Positions 1 to 6,055 of a DNA stretch of 10,129 bases are shown here, one piece after another (within the stretch, counting starts at the first letter, position 1; the number at the start of each line of letters is the position of its first letter). This DNA comes from a bacterium (lineage in GTDB: Bacteria; Sumerlaeota; Sumerlaeia; MVZB01), in the NCBI GenBank assembly GCA_023480605.1, contig JAMCWS010000162.1, positions 1 to 10,129 on the forward strand, given 5' to 3'. The notes under the pieces are model-generated. The model did not search any database. It saw only the letters and a program-made list of their open reading frames with translations, and had not been told where the DNA came from. The translations under genes were made by a program, and so were the position numbers.

Positions 1-46
1 GAAAGCGGATCGTGCGGGCGACGACCTCGCGCGGAGTCATGGCCAT
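1..46 (-). CDS. URO-D superfamily protein, N-terminal 15 codons only (partial, runs off left edge)
   Basis: Only the first 15 codons are inside the window. On the minus strand they read MAMTPREVVARTIRF. The pattern T-x-R-E-x-x-x-x-T-I-R-F is the usual N-terminus of URO-D superfamily proteins, and the complete neighbour at 365-1462 begins in the same way (LTKRERALRTIRFEE). Start choice: ATG at 46 has a perfect AGGAGG eight bases upstream. A second in-frame ATG at 40 is possible but is less well spaced. The gene lies downstream of, and on the same strand as, the complete URO-D gene, so the two could form a transcription unit, although 318 bp separate them. What is seen is a short similarity plus a strong ribosome binding site; the family assignment is inference from that, and the substrate is unknown. 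Confidence 0.7.
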   Translation of the reverse strand, partial: MAMTPREVVARTIRF

Positions 47-54
47 CGCGTCAG

Positions 55-60
55 CCTCCT
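55..60 (-). promoter_or_regulatory. Ribosome binding site AGGAGG for the left-edge URO-D gene
   Basis: On the minus strand AGGAGG lies eight bases before the ATG at 46. It is the strongest Shine-Dalgarno match on the minus strand of this window and it decides the start of the partial gene. Confidence 0.75.
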
Positions 61-92
61 CGGTCGGTGTGACGAAAAACCCGGCCATCCGC

Positions 93-106
93 CGGTCAGG
101 TGACCG
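93..106. repeat. Short inverted repeat CGGTCA-GG-TGACCG
   Basis: Six-base perfect arms surround a two-base centre, 47 to 60 bases upstream of the left-edge URO-D start. The position would suit an operator or other protein-binding site, but a repeat this short can arise by chance in GC-rich DNA. Confidence 0.3.
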
Positions 107-364
107 TGCCGATGCGCCCATCGCCGTTTCGCCTGGCGCGATTCTGCCACACTCGGGCGCGCCAACGCGAAGACTTCTTCGCGGCCGCCCCACGATACAC
201 GTAGGATCGGCGAGATCTTCGGGATGGCCGGTTCCTTGACGACCACGTCGCGGAACTCTTCATTGCGACGATCGCCCGCCTGTTCTCGTCGACGATTGTC
301 ATGGCGAACGAGAGAGCGCCTCTTCATCTTCGCTCCATGCCGGGATCAGTCGGTGCTGTCTCGT

Positions 365-1462
365 TCAACGATTCCGGCGCGCCCGGCGGGCCAGCACTTT
401 GGGCGTCTCCAGCATCGCCACGACATTGGCCGCGGGCACGGCTGGAATGATTTCCGTCGTCGAGCCGAGAAAGTAACCCACCCCATCCGCCTCGGCGATG
501 GCTTCGAGGCATCGGGCCCGGATCTGGCGCGGCGTCCCGTGGGGCAGCAACTGGCTGACGTCGATGCCGCCGGCCATGAACAACCGCGGGTGCCGCCGGC
601 GCACTTCGGCGATCGACATCCCGGCGCACGTCTCGATTGGGTTGAGGCCGTCGATGCCCGTCGAGACCAGGTCGTCAAGTATCGGCATCAGGTTCCCGTC
701 GGAATGATACAGGCAATAGGTGTCGCGCGCGTGCCATGCCTCGACCAGGCGCTTGAGGCGCGGGATGTGATGCTGACGAATCCAGTCGGGCGCGAACAGC
801 GGCCCGTTTTTGCTGGCCAGGTCGTCGTAGGTCAGCGCCACCGGGATCAGGTCGGGGCGGGCGATGGCCCGCACACGGCGGATTTCGGCCAGATTTTGTT
901 CTTCGATCCACTCGTCGGCGAGTTCCGGTTCGAAGCACACCAGCATCGAGAACAATTCCAGGCCGCAACGCGAGTAGGCGGCGTCGACGCCCACGCCGCT
1001 TTCGATCACGACCACCGGCAAGTCGCCCCGCCGCTCGCAGCCCATACCCAGGTAGGCCTGATGGCGCAAAAGGTATTCGTGGAAATGGCGTGCCTCGGCC
1101 GCGCCCGGCTGGTATTGACGCAGCCGGACGATCTTCTCTTTCACCCAGGCGACGAGGCTCTCCAGGTCGTTGAACGGGCGTTCGACGATCCAACTCGTCC
1201 ACGGCTCGATCTGCCACACGAAGCCGTCGGCGTCGGTCTGTCGTCCCGGCGCGTTGGGGCCGCCCAGCATCCGCGTCATATCGAGGCAGCGGGCGATGGC
1301 CTTGCACTTGACGCGCGCGCCGTTTACCGGGTCCACCGGCTCGCCGGCGTAATGCGCGATGGCGCCGTCGTTGTCGAGAATGTCGTAAGTGGCAATCCGG
1401 TCGACCTCCTCGAAACGAATCGTACGCAACGCCCGTTCGCGTTTGGTCAGCTTGGCTTTCAT
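365..1462 (-). CDS. URO-D superfamily protein (methyltransferase-like branch), 365 aa
   Basis: This is a complete cytoplasmic protein of usual URO-D domain length. The family landmarks appear in order: an N-terminal RERALRTIRFEEVDRI (residues 8-23); a 'DDLASKNGPLFAPDWIR' block (213-229); YHSDGNLMPILDDL (252-265); GIDGLNPIETCAGM (269-282); a GGID motif (298-301); LLPHGTP (305-311); and a late glycine-rich VGYFLGSTTEIIP (328-340) followed by VPAANVVAM. These match the barrel proteins related to HemE and to the methylcobalamin:coenzyme M methyltransferases MtaA/MtbA/CmuA. The metal-site H-x-C of the methyltransferases is H-S-D here (His253, Asp255), and a cysteine sits at 279 in ETCAG. The N-terminal arginine-rich signature of true HemE is not evident, so I do not call it hemE. 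The start ATG at 1462 has GGGGAG 11 bases upstream. It is transcribed divergently from the glycoside hydrolase gene at 1912. The substrate is unknown; roles in C1, corrinoid-dependent demethylation or other small-molecule chemistry are only possibilities. Confidence 0.9.
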   Translation of the reverse strand: MKAKLTKRERALRTIRFEEVDRIATYDILDNDGAIAHYAGEPVDPVNGARVKCKAIARCLDMTRMLGGPNAPGRQTDADGFVWQIEPWTSWIVERPFNDLESLVAWVKEKIVRLRQYQPGAAEARHFHEYLLRHQAYLGMGCERRGDLPVVVIESGVGVDAAYSRCGLELFSMLVCFEPELADEWIEEQNLAEIRRVRAIARPDLIPVALTYDDLASKNGPLFAPDWIRQHHIPRLKRLVEAWHARDTYCLYHSDGNLMPILDDLVSTGIDGLNPIETCAGMSIAEVRRRHPRLFMAGGIDVSQLLPHGTPRQIRARCLEAIAEADGVGYFLGSTTEIIPAVPAANVVAMLETPKVLARRARRNR

Positions 1463-1473
1463 GCGATCACTCG

Positions 1474-1479
1474 CTCCCC
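1474..1479 (-). promoter_or_regulatory. Ribosome binding site GGGGAG for the URO-D gene
   Basis: GGGGAG on the minus strand lies 11 bases before the ATG at 1462, a little far but usable. No better purine run lies closer. Confidence 0.45.
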
Positions 1480-1819
1480 GATCCGGTTTTTATTTCCGCC
1501 GCCGGCCAGTTCCTTGCCCGTGGTTACGACTCGCGCCTTACCGTGGCGCCCCATGCCGGCCGGCGGGATCGCTTATATCCTTCCGTCTTTCCCCGGGAGT
1601 CGTTCCAAAGGTCTAAGCGCCGCGCGCGTATAATCATCCGGCTGCGCGGCAGAGTTTTCTAGCAGGAATTCATCCATTTTTGGTATCGATTGAACACCCC
1701 GGCGCGACGCGCTTCGTCTCGAGATTGCGAACAGTTGCCTCGCCCGACGGCGGCTCTCCGTCGACCGCCGTTCGGCACGTGGTCAGGGCCAAACTTCCGC
1801 CGCCGCCGTCGAGTCCTTC

Positions 1820-1849
1820 TTGATTATGATGCAATCATTGCATTATTGT
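1820..1849 (+). promoter_or_regulatory. Possible sigma70-type promoter for hydrolase 1
   Basis: TTGATT (1820-1825) and TATTGT (1844-1849) are separated by 18 bp, each matching four of six consensus bases. They lie in the only AT-rich stretch upstream of the hydrolase. The palindrome at 1829-1843 would sit in the spacer between them, a classic place for a repressor. This is inference; AT-rich DNA gives such matches easily. Confidence 0.3.
1829..1843. repeat. 15-bp perfect palindrome ATGCAAT-C-ATTGCAT, candidate operator
   Basis: Seven-base perfect arms surround a single central base, with two more pairs outside after one mismatch. It lies 69 bases upstream of the hydrolase 1 start. The symmetry and spacing fit the site of a dimeric transcription factor. 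No regulator gene is visible nearby, so the partner is unknown. Confidence 0.45.
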
Positions 1850-1852
1850 TGT

Positions 1853-1870
1853 CGCAAATAATCGTTTGCG
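1853..1870. repeat. Inverted repeat CGCAAA-TAATCG-TTTGCG
   Basis: Six-base perfect arms surround a six-base centre, ten bases after the 15-bp palindrome and 41 bases before the hydrolase start. The spacing resembles a LacI/GntR-type operator half-site arrangement, but no consensus of a named family is claimed. It may also form a small hairpin in the leader RNA. Confidence 0.4.
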
Positions 1871-1896
1871 TTTCCAGGTTCCAATCGGTTTGAAAG

Positions 1897-1902
1897 AAAG
1901 GG
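1897..1902 (+). promoter_or_regulatory. Ribosome binding site AAAGGG for hydrolase 1
   Basis: A purine run containing AAAGGG lies nine bases before the ATG at 1912. It supports that start over the internal ATG at 2050, which would remove the signal peptide. Confidence 0.55.
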
Positions 1903-1911
1903 CACCTTCTC

Positions 1912-3945
1912 ATGTTTGACGCCGGATGCACAGGATTTCGCCGGAAAACCGTCGCGCTGGCCGTGGCTTTGGCCGCTTTCGCATGGGCCGCCGCGCTTGC
2001 GCCGCCCGCCTTGCAAGCGGCGGAACCCATAAAACTACGGGGGACTGAGATGAACGCTGACAATCCGCAAACCTCGCCGCAACCGGAGTCATCCGCCGAC
2101 CCGGGAGTCGCCCGCACGATCGCCCGGGTGCCGTTTATCAGCGGCAGCACCTGGGCGCCACAAATCAACAAAAGCAAAGATTATCAGTATGTTTTCAGGG
2201 ACCAGGTGGTTCCCGGCCAGACACACCTCGAAGTCTACATGAGCTGGCGACTGCTCGAGCCGGAAAAAGACCGGTGGAACTTCGCCGACTTCGATCAACT
2301 GACCGCGCTGTCTCAGGCCCGTTCGATCAAAATCGAAGTGTTCCCGTGGACTCAATACGCCCCCAAGTGGTTCGTGGACAGCGCCGACTACGTGCCCCTG
2401 CGGGAGCTGGGCACCGGCAAAACGGTCGACATGCTCTCGCCGTGGGCTCCGGGCAGCCTTGCGGCCATCGATCATTTCTACGCCGGCCTCAAGGCCCACG
2501 CCGGCGACCGCATCGACATCATCAGCATCGGTTCGCCCTGCTCGGACTACGGCGAGATCGGCCTGGTGATCGGGGCGCCCAATTTCCTGCCCGGCCAGCA
2601 TCTCTATGATTTCTTCCCGCAGGATCCGAAAAACTGGCACGTCGGCTATTGGTGCGGCGATCCCTACGCTCTGCCCAATTTTCGCAACTGGGCCCTGGCC
2701 CGCTACGGCGGCCTCGATCCGCTCAACGCCGCCTGGGGCACCGCTTATCCCAAAGCCGCCGACATCGCCTTCCCCGATCACGCCAGTCGCGAAGCCCATC
2801 GCCGCCATTGGATCGACTTCATGACCTGGTACGAGGAAAGCCAGACGACCTTTTCGGTGGAGTTCGTCAAGGCGGTCCGCAAATACTTCCCCGAAACCCA
2901 CCTGGAAACAAAACTCGGCTTCGGCAGCGACGACCCCCGGCCCGGCCTCGACCGCACCGGCGTCATCAAGGCCATGGCCGATTTCAAGCCCTTCACCATT
3001 CGCTCGACGCACGGCGCCTACAATCGGGAAAAATATCAGAAGGCCTACTGGTTCTACAAGCGTATGGCGCCGCTCACCCATGACCTTGACATGGGATTCG
3101 GCTGCGAAACCCCCGGCGGCGACCTGACCGAAAAAGAACTTCTGCGCGAAATGTTCGAGGACGCCAGCGCCGGCGTTAATTATGTCTTTCAATATTTCCA
3201 GAACTTCCACACCCGCCCCGACGCCATCGACACCTACAAGCGCGTCCTGCGGCCCCAGGAGCGCAGCCTGGTCGACATCGCCGTGCTCTACCCCACCGCC
3301 CACCTGCTGCTCAACGTCGCCGACTTTCCCGAGGACCAACTCGCATTCTGTTCCCTCGGGCGCGAGTTCCTCGACTACGACGTCCTCGACCAGAACCTGA
3401 TCGATTGGGGCAAACTGGCCAACTATCGCGTCCTGATTCAGACGGGAGACCGTTACGTCGAAAAGAGCAATCTCGAAAAGATCGACCAGTGGGTGCGCGC
3501 CGGCGGCCTGTTCGTCGCGCGTGAGGGGCGGCCGCTCGAAACCGTTGAGGGCGACGGCGCGATCGCCAAGGCCTGGATCGAACCCGCCGGTCCGGCGGGC
3601 GCGGCCGTCGAGCCGGCAGCCGCCGGTGCTCCCGCCCCGGGCGGGAAGGGCACACTCTATAAGGTTGGACGCGGCTGCGTGGTCGTTTTACCGGGCGCCA
3701 CGGTCGAGGAATACCTGGCGACGGTCGTCGGCCTGCTGAAACTCGCCCGGCCGGATCTCGTCGGCCCCGTGCCCCTTCACGGTCTCAACGTCGACCATCC
3801 GGGGATGTTCATGACCGATTTCCCCGATGGAAAGTTGCTCTACAACCCCAAAACCTTCGAGATCACCTTCCAGCCGATCGGCGGGAAGGCCGTGGTAGTC
3901 GGCCCGGTCATGGGCGACCAACCGCCCCGCGTCCGGCGGCGCTGA
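1912..3945 (+). CDS. Exported GH42-like glycoside hydrolase, copy 1 (677 aa)
   Basis: This is probably an exported enzyme that hydrolyses beta-galactosides or a related glycan. A signal peptide is clear: charged FRRK (9-12), a hydrophobic core (about 14-34) and a likely cut after LQA (36). The catalytic barrel (about 73-450) shows SWRLLEPEKDRWNF (111-124), YAPKWF (149-154), a DYGE motif with Glu215 as candidate acid/base, a GH42-type FRNW-YGGLDPLNAAWGT block (257-277), and GFGCETPGG with Glu399 as candidate nucleophile. After that comes a segment like the GH42 'AHGADG-YFQ' region (about 416-428). Residues about 453-540 resemble the GATase-like trimerisation domain of GH42 enzymes, ending in WVRAGGLFVAR. 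A Pro/Ala/Gly-rich linker lies at about 556-579. GH42 in clan GH-A is the best fit; the DYGE motif differs from the usual NEYG, so a GH14-like or unclassified family remains possible. It forms a tandem pair with the gene at 4106. Confidence 0.85.
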   Translation: MFDAGCTGFRRKTVALAVALAAFAWAAALAPPALQAAEPIKLRGTEMNADNPQTSPQPESSADPGVARTIARVPFISGSTWAPQINKSKDYQYVFRDQVVPGQTHLEVYMSWRLLEPEKDRWNFADFDQLTALSQARSIKIEVFPWTQYAPKWFVDSADYVPLRELGTGKTVDMLSPWAPGSLAAIDHFYAGLKAHAGDRIDIISIGSPCSDYGEIGLVIGAPNFLPGQHLYDFFPQDPKNWHVGYWCGDPYALPNFRNWALARYGGLDPLNAAWGTAYPKAADIAFPDHASREAHRRHWIDFMTWYEESQTTFSVEFVKAVRKYFPETHLETKLGFGSDDPRPGLDRTGVIKAMADFKPFTIRSTHGAYNREKYQKAYWFYKRMAPLTHDLDMGFGCETPGGDLTEKELLREMFEDASAGVNYVFQYFQNFHTRPDAIDTYKRVLRPQERSLVDIAVLYPTAHLLLNVADFPEDQLAFCSLGREFLDYDVLDQNLIDWGKLANYRVLIQTGDRYVEKSNLEKIDQWVRAGGLFVAREGRPLETVEGDGAIAKAWIEPAGPAGAAVEPAAAGAPAPGGKGTLYKVGRGCVVVLPGATVEEYLATVVGLLKLARPDLVGPVPLHGLNVDHPGMFMTDFPDGKLLYNPKTFEITFQPIGGKAVVVGPVMGDQPPRVRRR

Positions 3946-3989
3946 CGGCGCCCGCCCGCCCCGGATGTGTCGGCCCATGGCGAATCTCC

Positions 3990-4022
3990 ACCCAAGTCAT
4001 CCTCGCTGGGGGTGACTTGGGT
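3990..4022 (+). terminator. Strong hairpin between the two hydrolase genes; weak terminator or RNA processing signal
   Basis: Ten-base perfect arms, ACCCAAGTCA (3990-3999) and TGACTTGGGT (4013-4022), flank a 13-base centre that can pair further through two G-C and two G-U pairs. It lies 45 bases after the stop of hydrolase 1 and 84 bases before the start of hydrolase 2. Only three T's end the hairpin (GGGTTTCG), so it is a poor intrinsic terminator. It may protect the upstream transcript end or reduce read-through into copy 2. Confidence 0.5.
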
Positions 4023-4093
4023 TTCGACAATACCGGAGGCAATCCAAGAGTATCACCGGTCGAGGCGCTTCAGGCTCGGCGGTCAAGGTGCCC

Positions 4094-4100
4094 GGAGGAG
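4094..4100 (+). promoter_or_regulatory. Ribosome binding site GGAGGAG for hydrolase 2
   Basis: GGAGGAG lies five bases before the ATG at 4106. It falls inside a longer frame that begins with GTG at 4088, so it argues that ATG 4106 is the true start. Confidence 0.75.
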
Positions 4101-4105
4101 CGGCA

Positions 4106-6040
4106 ATGATATCCAGACTGGTTGTCGTGTCGTTTTGTTTGGCGTCGCTTGCCGGCGGCGTTTGCGGCCCTGGTGTTTCATCGGCGGCCGCACCATCGTC
4201 CACGCCGGCGGGCAAGGTTTCCGGCCGGGCGAAATCCGTCGACGACATCCCCTTCATCGGCGGCAAGACCGAGGCGGTCAAACTACTCGGTCTGCAGAGC
4301 GAAGCGACCATCACCGAGCGTGCCATTCCCGGTCAGACCCATGATGAAATTTTTTTCTACTGGCGCTATCTCGAGCCGGTCAAAGACCAGTGGGATTTCA
4401 GTTATTTTAACCGCCTTTACGACTTGGCCCACGCGCGCGGCCTCAGGTTCCAGATTTATTCCTGGGACCATTTCGCCCCGGCGTGGTTCAAGCAAACGCC
4501 CGATTACGTCCGCCTTACCGAACTGCGCACGGGCAAATCGGTCGACGCCCTTTCTCCCTGGGCGCCGGGCACGCTCCGGGCGATCGATCATATCTACGCC
4601 GGCATCAAAGCCCACGTGGGCGACAAAATCGACCTGATCACCATCGGTTATCCCGCCGCCGATTACGGCGAAATCGGCCTCATTCTCCGGACGCCCCAAT
4701 TCATCCCCGGCGGCGTCTGGTATCAGTATTTCCCCCAGGATGACGACGCCTGGCACGCGGGCTATTGGTGCGGCGATCCTTACGCCCGCCGCGACTTTCA
4801 GGCCTGGGCCGTCGCGCATTACGGCAGCCTGGAGGCGCTGGGCGCCGCCTGGGGCGTGAAGCTGGCCTCGCCCGCGTCGATCGAATTCCCCGATCCGGAC
4901 AAACGATATCAGGATCGCCGCCGCTGGCTCGATTTCCTCGACTGGTATCAAGGCAGCCAGACCCGCTTCACCGCCGCGATGATCGCCGCCGTTCGCAAGC
5001 ATTACCCCAGCAAGCCCCTCAGCGTCAAAATCGGCTTCGGCAGCGATGACCCCTGCCTGGGGCTCGATCGCACCGCCGTCTGCCGCGCCGTCGCTCGGTT
5101 CAATCCCTTTACGATCCGCTCGACCCACGGCGCGTTCAGTCGCAACCCCCACGGCCCCGCGGCTTACTGGTACTACAAGCGCATGGCCCCGGTCTGCCGC
5201 AAGCTGGATGTGGGTTTCGGTTCGGAAACCCCCGCCGACGACCTGACCGAGGCCGAATTGCTGCGCCAGATGTTCGAGGAGGCCAGCGTCGGCCTCGACT
5301 ACGTCATGCAGCGTTCGGGCAATTTCCACCTGCGCCCGGGCCTGGTGGCCGACTACAAACGCGTGCTGCGCCCCACTGAGCCCACCCTCGTCGACATCGG
5401 CATTCTCTACCCCACCACGCAAGTCCTGCTCGACGCGGCGAAGTTCCCGAAAGACCAGCACCTCTTCTGCACCCCCGGCCGCTTCTTTTTCGATTACGAC
5501 ATCGTCGACCGCAATATGATCGAGTGGGGCTGGCTGGCCGATTACCGCGTGCTGGTCCACACCAGCGGCCGAGTTTATGAGCAAAACGAACTTGACGGGA
5601 TCGATCGCTGGCTGCGCGCGGGCGGTATGCTCGTCATGCACGGCGACGACCCGTGGGAGACCGTCGCCGGCGACACGTCCGTCATGAAAGGATGGCTTGC
5701 CAGCCCCGCATCCCCGGTCCCGGGCGGCGCGGGCCAGGTGCGCTCGGTCGGCCGCGGCCACGTGATTGTTTTGCCGCCGGGTGACATGGCGGTCTACCTG
5801 GCGGCCGTCGTGAAGACCTTGGACGCCGCGCGCGACTCCGGGCTGGTTCCCGCCCCCCTGCGCGGCTTCAACACGCTGGACACGAAGCAGATGGCAACGG
5901 AATTTGCGACCGGGTGGCTCCTGTTCGACCCCGCGACGTGCCGGATCAGCTTCAGACCCATTTCCGGCGACGGTCGTATCGCGGCGGACGCGGCCTGGAC
6001 GATCGGCCCCGTCGGCGAACGCGCGGAACCGAAGCGGTAG
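4106..6040 (+). CDS. Exported GH42-like glycoside hydrolase, copy 2 (644 aa)
   Basis: This is a paralogue of the gene at 1912, collinear over almost its whole length. In a 56-residue stretch around the DYGE motif I count 38 identities by eye. The start is ATG 4106, set by the GGAGGAG just before it; the six-codon GTG extension from 4088 is not supported. A signal peptide follows (MISRLVVVSFCLASLAGG, cut near residue 27-28); no lipobox is seen. The barrel holds YWRYLEPVKDQWDF (85-98), FAPAWF (123-128), DYGE with Glu189 as candidate acid/base, the YGSLEALGAAWG block (239-250), and GFGSETPADD with Glu374 as candidate nucleophile. The GATase-like region is about 428-512. The Pro/Ala linker of copy 1 is shorter here. 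Both candidate catalytic glutamates are kept, so it is probably active. The gene ends 15 bp from the convergent permease and no terminator is visible between them. GH42-like is the best call; substrate is inferred only. Confidence 0.85.
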   Translation: MISRLVVVSFCLASLAGGVCGPGVSSAAAPSSTPAGKVSGRAKSVDDIPFIGGKTEAVKLLGLQSEATITERAIPGQTHDEIFFYWRYLEPVKDQWDFSYFNRLYDLAHARGLRFQIYSWDHFAPAWFKQTPDYVRLTELRTGKSVDALSPWAPGTLRAIDHIYAGIKAHVGDKIDLITIGYPAADYGEIGLILRTPQFIPGGVWYQYFPQDDDAWHAGYWCGDPYARRDFQAWAVAHYGSLEALGAAWGVKLASPASIEFPDPDKRYQDRRRWLDFLDWYQGSQTRFTAAMIAAVRKHYPSKPLSVKIGFGSDDPCLGLDRTAVCRAVARFNPFTIRSTHGAFSRNPHGPAAYWYYKRMAPVCRKLDVGFGSETPADDLTEAELLRQMFEEASVGLDYVMQRSGNFHLRPGLVADYKRVLRPTEPTLVDIGILYPTTQVLLDAAKFPKDQHLFCTPGRFFFDYDIVDRNMIEWGWLADYRVLVHTSGRVYEQNELDGIDRWLRAGGMLVMHGDDPWETVAGDTSVMKGWLASPASPVPGGAGQVRSVGRGHVIVLPPGDMAVYLAAVVKTLDAARDSGLVPAPLRGFNTLDTKQMATEFATGWLLFDPATCRISFRPISGDGRIAADAAWTIGPVGERAEPKR

Positions 6041-6055
6041 GAACGTATACGGGGT

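Larger units (their letters stand above)
47..364. other. 318-bp gap between the two URO-D genes; one weak, possibly decayed minus-strand ORF
   Basis: No gene is convincing here. A minus-strand frame from ATG 327 to a stop at 37-39 (96 codons) has a GGAG five bases before its start, and its stop overlaps an ATG of the next gene as ATGA, which would suit translational coupling. Its first 24 and last 20 residues are very rich in arginine and unlike a folded protein. The middle (about residues 23-46, EEFRDVVVKEPAIPKISPIL and onward) has more normal composition. In another minus frame the stretch from ATG 302 (MTIVDENRRAIVAMK) also looks protein-like, and the two would join if one base were inserted near position 262. 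This could be a small gene, a frameshifted relic, or chance. I recognise no family. Confidence 0.25.
1463..1911. other. Divergent intergenic region between URO-D and hydrolase 1
   Basis: This 449-bp region must hold promoters for both divergent genes. It is GC-rich up to about 1810 and then becomes AT-rich up to the hydrolase start, where two inverted repeats lie (1829-1843 and 1853-1870). A perfect TATAAT occurs on the plus strand at 1629-1634 but has no -35 hexamer at 16-18 bp. On the minus strand I found no convincing promoter for the URO-D gene. Open frames here are short, arginine-rich and unsupported, so I call no gene. Confidence 0.6.

Noticed and set aside
224..1633. 469-codon open frame on the plus strand
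   Set aside because: It is antisense to the URO-D gene and runs into intergenic DNA; no domain is recognisable, while the minus-strand frame has the full set of URO-D motifs.
1629..1634. Perfect TATAAT on the plus strand
   Set aside because: There is no -35 match at 16-18 bp (the bases there are CCAAAGG) and it is almost 280 bp from the hydrolase start, so it is probably chance.
1690..1893. 67-codon plus-strand frame in the divergent intergenic region
   Set aside because: It is arginine- and serine-rich, has no ribosome binding site or domain, and overlaps the likely promoter and operator region of hydrolase 1.
4106..4165. Lipoprotein signal in hydrolase 2 (Cys20 after a hydrophobic stretch)
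   Set aside because: The residues before the cysteine are GGV, which does not match the L-[AS]-[GA]-C lipobox; a normal signal peptidase I site near 27-28 fits better.
4283..5761. 492-codon open frame on the minus strand
   Set aside because: It is the mirror of the GH42-like copy 2. A similar mirror frame (2089-3339) lies opposite copy 1, which shows that it comes from the codon bias of this family.
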